Shown here piece by piece: positions 34,393 to 42,551 of a stretch of DNA of 64,000 nt. Source of the DNA: GWE2-40-63 sp050179685 (GTDB lineage: Bacteria > Bacteroidota > Bacteroidia > Bacteroidales > SZUA-534); NCBI GenBank assembly GCA_050179685.1, contig JBFXEW010000003.1, forward strand, positions 164,469 through 228,468, given 5' to 3'. Made by a program: the position numbers and the translations under genes. The number at the start of each line of letters is the position of its first letter. The first letter of the stretch is position 1. Under the pieces are notes generated by a model. The model saw nothing but the letters and a program-made list of their open reading frames with translations. It made no database searches and was not told where the DNA came from.

Positions 34393-35580
34393 ATGGCTAA
34401 AGAAACGTATCAGAGGACAAAACCTCACGTTAATATTGGAACCATCGGTCACGTAGACCATGGAAAAACGACTTTGACTGCTGCTATCACTAAAGTATTA
34501 GCAGAGAAAGGTCTTTCAGAGATGCGTAGTTTCGATTCAATCGATAACGCTCCTGAAGAAAAAGAGCGTGGTATTACAATTAATACCGCTCACGTAGAGT
34601 ATTCAACTGCAAACCGTCACTATGCACACGTAGATTGCCCGGGTCACGCCGACTACGTTAAGAACATGGTAACTGGTGCTGCTCAAATGGATGGTGCTAT
34701 CCTTGTAGTTGCGGCTACTGATGGACCTATGCCCCAAACTCGTGAGCACATCTTGTTGGCTCGTCAGGTAAACGTACCTAAAGTATTGGTATTCCTGAAC
34801 AAAGTTGACATGGTTGACGACGAAGAGTTGCTTGAATTAGTTGAAATGGAAGTTCGCGAATTGTTAGACTTCTATGAATTCGACGGTGAAAATGCTCCTG
34901 TAATTCGTGGATCTGCTTTAGGTGGATTGAACGGCGAAGCCAAATGGGTTGAGAAAATTATGGAGTTAATGGACGCTGTTGACAGCTGGATTCCACTTCC
35001 TGTAAGGGATGTTGATAAACCCTTCCTGATGCCTGTTGAAGATGTATTCTCAATCACAGGACGTGGTACTGTGGCTACTGGTCGTATCGAAACTGGTGTT
35101 ATTAAAACCAGTGAAGAAGTTCAGATCATTGGTTTAGGTGCCCAGGGAATGAAATCAGTAGTAACTGGTGTTGAAATGTTCCGCAAAATCCTTGACAGAG
35201 GAGAAGCTGGTGACAACGTTGGTCTGTTGCTTCGTGGTGTTGATAAGGACAAAATTAAGCGTGGTATGGTTATCAGCCATCCAGGTAAAATTACTCCTCA
35301 TACCAAAATCAAAGCAGAGATTTATGTATTGAAGAAAGAAGAAGGTGGTCGTCACACTCCATTCCACGACAATTATCGTCCTCAGTTCTACTTACGTACA
35401 TTGGACGTAACTGGTGAGATTAAACTACCAGAAGGAACTGAAATGGTAATGCCAGGTGATAACGTAACAATCACTGTTAATTTGATTACTCCGGTTGCTT
35501 GTAACGTAGGTTTACGTTTTGCAATCCGCGAAGGCGGTAGAACCGTGGGTGCTGGTCAGATTACTGAAATTATTGAATAA
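34393..35580 (+). CDS. tuf: Elongation factor Tu
   Basis: 395 residues, normal length. GTP-dependent delivery of aminoacyl-tRNA to the ribosome. G1 GHVDHGKTTL, switch I region RGITINTAHVEY, G3 DCPGHADYVKNM, G4 NKVDMVDDEEL, domain 2 GRGTVATGRIETGVI, domain 3 HTPFHDNYRPQFYLRTLDVT. Codon use is strongly biased compared with accessory genes, as expected for a highly expressed protein. Set between tRNA-Thr and tRNA-Trp in the standard tRNA-tuf-tRNA-secE order. Confidence 0.98.
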   Translation: MAKETYQRTKPHVNIGTIGHVDHGKTTLTAAITKVLAEKGLSEMRSFDSIDNAPEEKERGITINTAHVEYSTANRHYAHVDCPGHADYVKNMVTGAAQMDGAILVVAATDGPMPQTREHILLARQVNVPKVLVFLNKVDMVDDEELLELVEMEVRELLDFYEFDGENAPVIRGSALGGLNGEAKWVEKIMELMDAVDSWIPLPVRDVDKPFLMPVEDVFSITGRGTVATGRIETGVIKTSEEVQIIGLGAQGMKSVVTGVEMFRKILDRGEAGDNVGLLLRGVDKDKIKRGMVISHPGKITPHTKIKAEIYVLKKEEGGRHTPFHDNYRPQFYLRTLDVTGEIKLPEGTEMVMPGDNVTITVNLITPVACNVGLRFAIREGGRTVGAGQITEIIE

Positions 35581-35589
35581 ATAAATTGT

Positions 35590-35618
35590 AAAGAACCTGT
35601 TTGCAAAGCAGGTTCTTT
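35590..35618 (+). terminator. Hairpin after tuf
   Basis: Perfect stem AAAGAACCTG/CAGGTTCTTT with a 9-nt loop, 10 bp after the tuf stop, with only a few T residues following. It may be a partial terminator or a processing and stabilising hairpin before tRNA-Trp. Confidence 0.6.
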
Positions 35619-35625
35619 ATCAAAC

Positions 35626-35698
35626 ACGGGTGTAGCTCAGTTGGTAGAGCACTGGTCTCCAAAACCAGGTGTCGGGCGTTCGAGTCGCTCCTCCCGTG
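35626..35698 (+). tRNA. tRNA-Trp (anticodon CCA)
   Basis: 73 nt: acceptor ACGGGTG/CTCCCGT with one T-T mismatch at pair 6, anticodon stem CTGGT/ACCAG around CTCCAAA (anticodon CCA), T-arm with TTCGAGT, discriminator G. The mismatch in the acceptor stem is unusual but all other arms are good. Confidence 0.92.
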
Positions 35699-35716
35699 CT
35701 AATTTTATTTCAAGAT

Positions 35717-35911
35717 ATGCGTAAAATTAAAGAATACTTTAAAGAAGTATATACAGAATTAGTACACAAAGTATCTTGGCCCACATGGTCTGAGTTACAG
35801 AATAGTATGGTTGTTGTAATGGTTGCTTCCTTTATTATAGCCCTCATCATCTATGTTATGGATGTTTCCTTTACGAAAGTAATGGAACTCGTTTACAGTA
35901 TGTTTTATTAA
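35717..35911 (+). CDS. secE: SecE preprotein translocase subunit
   Basis: 64 residues from the ATG at 35717 (MRKIKEYFKEVYTELVHKVS); the longer frame overlaps tRNA-Trp. It has the conserved amphipathic helix with VSWPTWSELQNS and a single transmembrane helix (about 31-52), the minimal one-helix SecE type. It stabilises SecY. Followed 15 bp later by nusG, the usual pair. Confidence 0.95.
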   Translation: MRKIKEYFKEVYTELVHKVSWPTWSELQNSMVVVMVASFIIALIIYVMDVSFTKVMELVYSMFY

Positions 35912-35926
35912 TCTTCCTTAGTAGAG

Positions 35927-36460
35927 ATGGAAAAGAAGTGGTATGTAGTACGCGCAGTAAGCGGCAAAGAAAAGAAGGTTAAGGAACAAATCGAAAGTGA
36001 AATTGCACATCTGAAGATGGAGGAATACGTTTCCCAAGTCTTAATTCCTACAGAGAAAATCTACCAGATTCGGAATGGCAAAAAAATCAGCAAAGAGAGG
36101 AGTTTCTTTCCCGGATATGTGCTTATTGAGGCGGCTTTGGTAGGTGAAATACCCCATATCCTTCGAAACATTCCGAATGTATTAGGCTTCCTAGGTACAG
36201 GAGGAGAGGCCACTCCCTTAAGGATGGCAGAAGTAAACCGAATTTTAGGAAAAGTTGACGAATTGGCCGAAAGCGACGAAGAAATCAACGTTCCTTACAT
36301 TGTTGGCGAAACTGTCAAAGTTATTGATGGACCTTTTAATAGTTTCAGCGGTATTATCGAAGAGGTAAACGAGGAAAAGAAAAAACTGAAAGTTTCAGTG
36401 AAAATCTTTGGGCGCAAAACACCCGTTGAACTAAGTTTTATGCAGGTTGTAAAAGAGTAA
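35927..36460 (+). CDS. nusG: Transcription termination/antitermination protein NusG
   Basis: 177 residues. NGN domain with KKWYVVRAVSGKEKKVKEQI and FFPGYVLIEAAL, then a C-terminal KOW domain (GETVKVIDGPFNSFSGIIEE). It binds the RNA polymerase clamp and, through the KOW domain, ribosomal S10 or Rho. The genes after it (rplK, 10 bp) follow the standard order. Confidence 0.97.
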   Translation: MEKKWYVVRAVSGKEKKVKEQIESEIAHLKMEEYVSQVLIPTEKIYQIRNGKKISKERSFFPGYVLIEAALVGEIPHILRNIPNVLGFLGTGGEATPLRMAEVNRILGKVDELAESDEEINVPYIVGETVKVIDGPFNSFSGIIEEVNEEKKKLKVSVKIFGRKTPVELSFMQVVKE

Positions 36461-36470
36461 ATTATTTATT

Positions 36471-36914
36471 ATGGCAAAAACAGTTGATGGATTAATCAAG
36501 TTGCAGATAAAAGGAGGGGCTGCCAATCCTTCTCCACCTGTTGGTCCGGCCCTTGGTTCCAAGGGTGTGAACATTATGGAGTTCTGCAAACAATTTAATG
36601 CAAGAACTCAAAACAGTGCTGGTAAAGTACTTCCGGTAATTATAACCGTTTATTCGGATAAATCATTCGAATTTATTGTTAAAAAACCACCCGTTGCAGT
36701 GCAGATTTTAGAGGCAGCTAAACTTAAAAGCGGTTCGGCTGAGCCAAACCGTAAAAAAGTAGCTGCTATTACCTGGGATCAAGTAAAAGAAATAGCCGAA
36801 GACAAAATGAGTGACTTAAACGCATTCACAGTAGATTCAGCTATGAGTATGGTTGCAGGAACCGCACGCAGTATGGGAGTTACAGTTTCTGGTGAATTTC
36901 CCGGCAAAAATTAA
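36471..36914 (+). CDS. rplK: 50S ribosomal protein L11
   Basis: 147 residues, usual length. N-terminal LQIKGGAANPSPPVGPALGS (proline-rich thiopeptide-site loop) and C-terminal RNA-binding domain with GTARSMGVTV. Part of the GTPase-associated centre with 23S rRNA. Followed by rplA after 19 bp. Confidence 0.98.
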   Translation: MAKTVDGLIKLQIKGGAANPSPPVGPALGSKGVNIMEFCKQFNARTQNSAGKVLPVIITVYSDKSFEFIVKKPPVAVQILEAAKLKSGSAEPNRKKVAAITWDQVKEIAEDKMSDLNAFTVDSAMSMVAGTARSMGVTVSGEFPGKN

Positions 36915-36933
36915 TTAAAAACCTCGAGTTATA

Positions 36934-37629
36934 ATGGCTAGACTAACAAAAAACAGAAAAAAAGTTGCAGATAAGATTGAGGCAGGTAAACTGTATAAAT
37001 TATCTGAAGCTTCAAAGTTGGTTAAAGAGGTGACTACCACTAAGTTTGATGCTTCAGTGGATATCGACGTTCGTTTGGGTGTCGATCCACGTAAAGCAAA
37101 TCAAATGGTTCGTGGTGTTGTTTCATTACCTCATGGAACAGGGAAAGAAACGCGTGTTTTAGTGCTATGTACTCCTGACAAGGAAGAGGAAGCTAAAGCA
37201 GCAGGTGCCGATCATGTAGGCCTCGATGATTACATCGAAAAAATTAAAGGTGGATGGACTGATATCGACGTGATAATCACCATGCCCCCTGTAATGGCTA
37301 AAGTTGGTGCCCTTGGTAGAATCCTTGGACCCCGTGGCTTAATGCCTAACCCAAAAAGCGGTACTGTTACTATGGATGTAGCAAGTGCTGTAAAAGAGGT
37401 TAAGCAAGGTAAAATCGACTTTAAGGTGGATAAATTTGGTATTATTCATGCCGGTATTGGAAAAGTATCTTTCGACAACGATAAGATAACTGAAAATGCC
37501 CGGGAAATGATAAATACTATCTTAAAATTAAAGCCCGCTGCAGCTAAAGGTACTTATGTAAAAAGTATTTACATCTCAAGTACCATGAGCCCTGGAATTC
37601 CAGTGGATGTTAAAACAATTGATGAGTAA
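36934..37629 (+). CDS. rplA: 50S ribosomal protein L1
   Basis: 231 residues. The L1 signature is visible: VDIDVRLGVDPRKANQMVRG, LPHGTGKETRVLVL, and LGRILGPRGLMPNPKSGTVT. It forms the mobile L1 stalk and in many bacteria represses the L11-L1 mRNA. rplJ starts 12 bp after the stop. Confidence 0.98.
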   Translation: MARLTKNRKKVADKIEAGKLYKLSEASKLVKEVTTTKFDASVDIDVRLGVDPRKANQMVRGVVSLPHGTGKETRVLVLCTPDKEEEAKAAGADHVGLDDYIEKIKGGWTDIDVIITMPPVMAKVGALGRILGPRGLMPNPKSGTVTMDVASAVKEVKQGKIDFKVDKFGIIHAGIGKVSFDNDKITENAREMINTILKLKPAAAKGTYVKSIYISSTMSPGIPVDVKTIDE

Positions 37630-37641
37630 AAATTATTAGTT

Positions 37642-38157
37642 ATGAAGCGCGAAGATAAGGCTGTAGTAATTAATGAGTTAGCTCAAAAGCTTAAAGATGC
37701 ATCGCATTTTTATTTAACTGATATTTCATCATTAAATGCTGAAGATACCAGTAACTTAAGAAGAAAATGTTTCGAAAAAGATATTGAGTTGCTTGTTGTA
37801 AAGAATACCTTACTCAGAAAAGCTATGGAGCAGTCTGAGAGAGATTATTCTGAAATGTTTGAAGTTTTGAAAGGCGCTACTTCTGTTATGTTCACCGAGG
37901 CCGCTAACGTCCCCGGTAAACTTATCAAAGAGTTAAGAAAGAAGAGCGATAAGCCTGTCGTAAAAGCTGCTTACGTTGAAGAAACAGTTTATATTGGAGA
38001 TAATATGCTGGATACCCTGGCTACTATTAAATCCAAAAATGAACTTATTGCTGATGTTATCAGCTTGTTACAATCACCTGCCAAAAACGTGGTTTCTGCC
38101 CTACAGTCGGGTGGACAAACAATTACAGGTGTACTCAAAACATTATCAGAGAAATAG
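37642..38157 (+). CDS. rplJ: 50S ribosomal protein L10
   Basis: 171 residues. Contains the L10 N-terminal RNA-binding text (ELAQKLKDASHFYLTDISSL, then NLRRKC and VVKNTLLRKAM) and a C-terminal helix that anchors L7/L12 dimers. It forms the base of the ribosomal stalk. rplL follows after 45 bp. Confidence 0.96.
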   Translation: MKREDKAVVINELAQKLKDASHFYLTDISSLNAEDTSNLRRKCFEKDIELLVVKNTLLRKAMEQSERDYSEMFEVLKGATSVMFTEAANVPGKLIKELRKKSDKPVVKAAYVEETVYIGDNMLDTLATIKSKNELIADVISLLQSPAKNVVSALQSGGQTITGVLKTLSEK

Positions 38158-38202
38158 TTATTAGTAATATTTTAGTAAACAATTAATTAAAAATAGAGGA
38201 AA

Positions 38203-38580
38203 ATGGCAGATTTAAAAAAATTTGCGGAAGAGTTAGTGAACTTAACTGTAAAAGAGGTTAATGAATTGGCTGCAATCCTTAAGGAAGAGTACGGAATTGA
38301 GCCAGCTGCTGCTGCTGTAGCTGTTGCTGGTCCTATGGGTGGTGGTGATGCTGCTGCTGCTGAGGAAAAAACTGAATTTGATGTAATCCTTAAATCAGCC
38401 GGTGGTCAAAAACTTCAGGTAGTAAAATTAGTAAAAGAACTTACTGGTCTTGGACTTAAAGAAGCTAAAGAAGTTGTTGACGGAGCACCAAAAGAATTGA
38501 AAACAGGAGTAAGCAAAGATGAAGCTGAAGCGTTAAAAGCTAAATTAGAAGAAGCTGGAGCCGAAGTTGAACTTAAGTAA
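38203..38580 (+). CDS. rplL: 50S ribosomal protein L7/L12
   Basis: 125 residues. N-terminal dimerisation domain (MADLKKFAEELVNLTVKEVN), alanine/glycine-rich hinge with a GGGDAAAAEE stretch, and C-terminal factor-binding domain (EFDVILKSAGGQKLQVVKLV, TGLGLKEAKEVVDGAPKELK). Multiple copies recruit translation GTPases. A strong hairpin follows at 38605, likely reducing transcription into rpoB. Confidence 0.98.
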   Translation: MADLKKFAEELVNLTVKEVNELAAILKEEYGIEPAAAAVAVAGPMGGGDAAAAEEKTEFDVILKSAGGQKLQVVKLVKELTGLGLKEAKEVVDGAPKELKTGVSKDEAEALKAKLEEAGAEVELK

Positions 38581-38604
38581 AATACTCCTATAATATAGAC
38601 TTAC

Positions 38605-38650
38605 AAGGTTTAGTCCCGGTACAAATCGGGATTAAGCCTTTTTGTTGTTA
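38605..38650 (+). terminator. Terminator-like attenuator between rplL and rpoB
   Basis: Stem AAGGTTTAGTCCCG/CGGGATTAAGCCTT (38605-38618 with 38627-38640, two G-U pairs), 8-nt loop, then a T-rich tail. Partial termination here would lower rpoBC relative to the stalk proteins, as in other bacteria at the same place. Confidence 0.8.
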
Positions 38651-38678
38651 TTTTTAAGTTCAATTTATATTTGTAATT

Positions 38679-41600
38679 ATGGCTTCAAATACTTATCAAA
38701 AAAGGATTAGTTTCGCGACTATTCATAATCAACTCGAGTACCCCGACTTTCTTGAGGTGCAGTTGAAATCCTTTACTGATTTCTTTCAAATTAATACTAC
38801 TCCCGAACGACGAAAAGCTGAAGGTTTATACCATGTATTTACCGAGAATTTTCCGATTACCGACACTCGGAACAATTTTGTGCTCGAGTTCCTGGATTAT
38901 TCAATCGATCCTCCACGATACACTATCGAAGAGTGTATTGAACGTGGACTTACCTATAGTATTCCACTTAAAGCTAAGCTAAAATTATATTGTACCGATC
39001 CGGAACATGAGGATTTCGACACCGTAATCCAGGATGTTTACCTTGGTACGGTTCCTTACATGACACCCAAAGGAACTTTTGTAATTAATGGAGCCGAACG
39101 TGTTATTGTATCGCAGTTACACCGCTCACCTGGGGTTTTCTTCGGACAAAGCGTTCACGCCAACGGTACAAAACTTTATTCAGCACGGGTTATTCCTTTT
39201 AAAGGATCCTGGATTGAATTCGCTACTGACATTAACAGTGTTATGTATGCTTACATCGACCGTAAAAAGAAATTGCCGGTTACCACTTTGTTAAGAGCAA
39301 TTGGTTATGAAGGCGATAAAGATATTCTTGAAATATTCGGTTTAGCCGACGAAATTAAAGTCTCTAAATCAGGACTTAAGAAACTTGTTGGACGTCGCCT
39401 GGCGGCCAGGGTTCTTAAAACCTGGATTGAGGACTTCGTGGATGAAGATACCGGAGAAGTTGTTTCTATCGAGCGTAACGAAATTATTATCGACCGCGAA
39501 ACAGTTCTTGAAAACGATCACATCGACGAAATTATTGATTCCGGAACTAAAACCATTCTGCTTCACAAAGAACAGGCTAATCTTTCCGACTTTGGTATTA
39601 TTTACAATACCCTGCAAAAAGACCCCTGTAACTCTGAAAAAGAAGCAGTCTTACATATTTACCGACAACTTCGGAACTCTGAGCCACCAGATGAAGCCAC
39701 GGCCAGAGACGTAATTGATAAATTATTCTTCTCCGATAAACGATACGATTTAGGAGAAGTTGGGCGTTACAGGCTCAACAAAAAGTTAGGACAGGAAACC
39801 GAAATTGACGTTAAAGTTCTGACTAAAGAAGATATTATCGAAATTATAAAATACTTAATTGAACTTATTAACAGCAAAACCGATGTCGACGACATCGATC
39901 ACCTGAGCAACCGTAGGGTTCGTACCGTTGGTGAGCAATTAATGAATCAATTTGGTGTTGGTTTGGCCCGTATGGCACGTACAATTCGTGAGCGAATGAA
40001 TGTTCGCGACAACGAGGTGTTTACTCCGGTCGATTTGATAAATTCGAAAACACTTTCGAGTGTTATCAATTCATTCTTTGGAACCAATGCTTTGTCGCAG
40101 TTTATGGATCAAACCAATCCATTGGCTGAGATGACTCACAAACGTCGTATGTCGGCACTTGGACCAGGCGGTTTATCGCGCGAGCGCGCCGGTTTCGAGG
40201 TTCGTGACGTTCACTATACCCATTACGGTCGTCTGTGTCCTATTGAAACTCCTGAAGGACCAAACATTGGTCTTATATCTTCACTTTGTGTTTATGCAAA
40301 GATTAACAATTTAGGATTCATCGAAACCCCTTACCGTAAAGTTCATGAGGGAGTTGTTGACTTAACCAACGAAGGCGTACTTTATTTAAGTGCCGAGGAG
40401 GAAGAAGACCGGATTATTGCTCAGGCAAATGCTCCTTTACATCCCGACGGACGTTTTGTTAATCCAAGGGTAAAATCGCGTCTTGAGGCCGATTATCCTG
40501 TGGTGGAACCAGCCGAAGTACAAATGATGGATGTGGCTCCTAACCAGATTGCATCCATAGCGGCATCGTTAATTCCATTCCTGGAACACGATGATGCCAA
40601 CCGTGCTTTGATGGGTTCAAACATGATGCGCCAGGCAGTTCCTTTGTTGGTACCGCAAGCTCCTATTGTTGGAACGGGTATCGAAAAGAAAGTGGCGGAA
40701 GATTCACGTAATCTTATTCGTGCCGAAGGTGAAGGAGTAGTTGAATTTGTCGATGCTGATGAAGTTGTAATTCGTTACAACCGTTCCGAAGAAGAGCGTT
40801 TTATCAGTTTTGACGATGATATTGTTCGTTACCGTTTATCAAAATTTCAAAAGACAAACCAAAATACTACCGTTAACCAGCGTCCCATAGTATCAAAAGG
40901 CGATAAGGTGGTTAAAGGAACAGTATTGACCGAAGGTTACGGAACTGAAGGTGGTGAGTTGGCTTTGGGAAGAAACCTGAAAGTAGCTTTTATGCCCTGG
41001 AAGGGATATAACTTTGAGGATGCCATTGTGTTATCCGAAAAAGTGGTTCGCGACGATGTGTTTACTTCAATTCATATCGACGAGTATATGTTGGAGGTTC
41101 GTGACACCAAACGGGGTCTCGAAGAATTAACTTCCGATATACCTAACGTTAGCGAAGAAGCAACAAAAAATCTCGATGAGCATGGTTTAATTCGCATTGG
41201 AGCTCATGTTAGACCCGGCGATATCTTAATTGGTAAAATTACACCAAAAGGAGAATCAGATCCATCACCCGAAGAGAAACTATTACGTGCTATTTTTGGT
41301 GATAAAGCCGGCGATGTTAAAGATGCTTCATTAAAAGCCTCTCCATCGTTAACCGGAGTTGTTATCAACAAAAAATTGTTTTCACGCTCAGTTAAGGATA
41401 AGAAAGTTAAATCGGCAGAAAAACCTTTGCTTCAGAAACTTGATGACGAGTTGGAACGTAAACTTAACGATTTAAAAGACAAATTAATCGATAAGCTTTT
41501 TGTTCTGGTTAACGGAAAAGTTTCACAGGGAGTGAAAGATTATTTTGGTGGCGATGTGATTTCGAAAGGAACCAAATTCACCCAAAAAATTCTGCAGGAT

Positions 41601-42491
41601 TTAGATTACTTAAATATTAATCCCAACAAGTGGACTACCGATAAAGATAAAAATGCGGTAATCAGCGAATTGTTGAATAATTATCTCATTAAACACCGCG
41701 AAATTGAAGGCGAAGTAAAACGCAAGAAGTTTAATATAACGGTGGGCGATGAATTACCAAACGGTATTGTTCAATTAGCTAAAGTTTACATTGCCCAAAA
41801 ACGTAAAATTAAAGTGGGTGATAAAATGGCAGGTCGTCACGGAAACAAAGGTATTGTTGCTCGCGTTGTACGTGAGGAAGACATGCCATTCCTTGAAGAC
41901 GGAACACCGGTTGATATTGTTTTGAACCCATTGGGCGTACCTTCGCGTATGAACCTTGGGCAGATTTACGAAACCGTATTGGCCTGGGCCGGAAAGGAAC
42001 TAGGGCTTAAATTTGCTACACCAATTTTTGATGGTGCTACACTGGATCAAATTAGTGAATACACCACTAAAGCCGGAGTTCCTGAATTTGGTAGAGCTTA
42101 CCTTTACGATGGAGGCAGTGGCGAAAGATTCCACCAACCTGCAACGGTAGGTATTATTTATATGTTGAAACTGGGCCACATGGTCGATGACAAAATGCAT
42201 GCTCGTTCAATTGGACCTTATTCACTTATTACGCAGCAACCTTTGGGTGGTAAAGCTCAATTTGGTGGTCAGCGTTTTGGTGAGATGGAGGTATGGGCAC
42301 TCGAAGCATTTGGGGCTGCCAACATTCTTCAAGAGATTCTTACCATTAAATCGGACGATGTTAGTGGTAGAGCTAAAGCTTACGAAGCTATTGTTAAAGG
42401 CGAACCAATGCCAAATCCCGGAATCCCGGAATCACTTAACGTGTTATTGCACGAATTACGTGGTCTTGGATTGAGTATGAATTTAGATTAA
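38679..42491 (+). CDS. rpoB: DNA-directed RNA polymerase beta subunit
   Basis: 1,270 residues, the Bacteroidota length. Visible landmarks: the rifampicin-pocket region FGTNALSQFMDQTNPLAEMT, HKRRMSALGPGGLSRERAGF with EVRDVHYTHYGRLCPIETPE next to it, the active-site-facing KVGDKMAGRHGNKGIVARVV, and the C-terminal clamp motif GGQRFGEMEVWALEAFGAAN. The rifampicin region has the wild-type type Asp/His/Ser residues. A single chain, not fused to beta prime. Confidence 0.99.
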   Translation: MASNTYQKRISFATIHNQLEYPDFLEVQLKSFTDFFQINTTPERRKAEGLYHVFTENFPITDTRNNFVLEFLDYSIDPPRYTIEECIERGLTYSIPLKAKLKLYCTDPEHEDFDTVIQDVYLGTVPYMTPKGTFVINGAERVIVSQLHRSPGVFFGQSVHANGTKLYSARVIPFKGSWIEFATDINSVMYAYIDRKKKLPVTTLLRAIGYEGDKDILEIFGLADEIKVSKSGLKKLVGRRLAARVLKTWIEDFVDEDTGEVVSIERNEIIIDRETVLENDHIDEIIDSGTKTILLHKEQANLSDFGIIYNTLQKDPCNSEKEAVLHIYRQLRNSEPPDEATARDVIDKLFFSDKRYDLGEVGRYRLNKKLGQETEIDVKVLTKEDIIEIIKYLIELINSKTDVDDIDHLSNRRVRTVGEQLMNQFGVGLARMARTIRERMNVRDNEVFTPVDLINSKTLSSVINSFFGTNALSQFMDQTNPLAEMTHKRRMSALGPGGLSRERAGFEVRDVHYTHYGRLCPIETPEGPNIGLISSLCVYAKINNLGFIETPYRKVHEGVVDLTNEGVLYLSAEEEEDRIIAQANAPLHPDGRFVNPRVKSRLEADYPVVEPAEVQMMDVAPNQIASIAASLIPFLEHDDANRALMGSNMMRQAVPLLVPQAPIVGTGIEKKVAEDSRNLIRAEGEGVVEFVDADEVVIRYNRSEEERFISFDDDIVRYRLSKFQKTNQNTTVNQRPIVSKGDKVVKGTVLTEGYGTEGGELALGRNLKVAFMPWKGYNFEDAIVLSEKVVRDDVFTSIHIDEYMLEVRDTKRGLEELTSDIPNVSEEATKNLDEHGLIRIGAHVRPGDILIGKITPKGESDPSPEEKLLRAIFGDKAGDVKDASLKASPSLTGVVINKKLFSRSVKDKKVKSAEKPLLQKLDDELERKLNDLKDKLIDKLFVLVNGKVSQGVKDYFGGDVISKGTKFTQKILQDLDYLNINPNKWTTDKDKNAVISELLNNYLIKHREIEGEVKRKKFNITVGDELPNGIVQLAKVYIAQKRKIKVGDKMAGRHGNKGIVARVVREEDMPFLEDGTPVDIVLNPLGVPSRMNLGQIYETVLAWAGKELGLKFATPIFDGATLDQISEYTTKAGVPEFGRAYLYDGGSGERFHQPATVGIIYMLKLGHMVDDKMHARSIGPYSLITQQPLGGKAQFGGQRFGEMEVWALEAFGAANILQEILTIKSDDVSGRAKAYEAIVKGEPMPNPGIPESLNVLLHELRGLGLSMNLD

Positions 42492-42497
42492 TTAATA

Positions 42498-42525
42498 AGT
42501 GTGCCGGAAACTCCGGTACACTTTT
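42498..42525 (+). terminator. Terminator-like hairpin between rpoB and rpoC
   Basis: Stem AGTGTGCCGG/CCGGTACACT with a 5-nt loop and a TTT tail, only 7 bp after the rpoB stop. As rpoC has no promoter of its own visible in the 60-bp gap, this is more likely a mild attenuator or mRNA-processing site. Confidence 0.6.
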
Positions 42526-42551
42526 ACATAACCATTTAAATCTTTCTATTT

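Noticed and set aside
34132..34461. 109-residue minus-strand frame across the tRNA-Gly and tRNA-Thr genes
   Set aside because: It is antisense to two certain tRNAs and the start of tuf; such tRNA-antisense frames are common annotation artefacts.
39385..39714. Open frames inside rpoB, rpoC and the ribosomal genes in other phases
   Set aside because: Shadow frames of strongly biased coding genes; no independent evidence.
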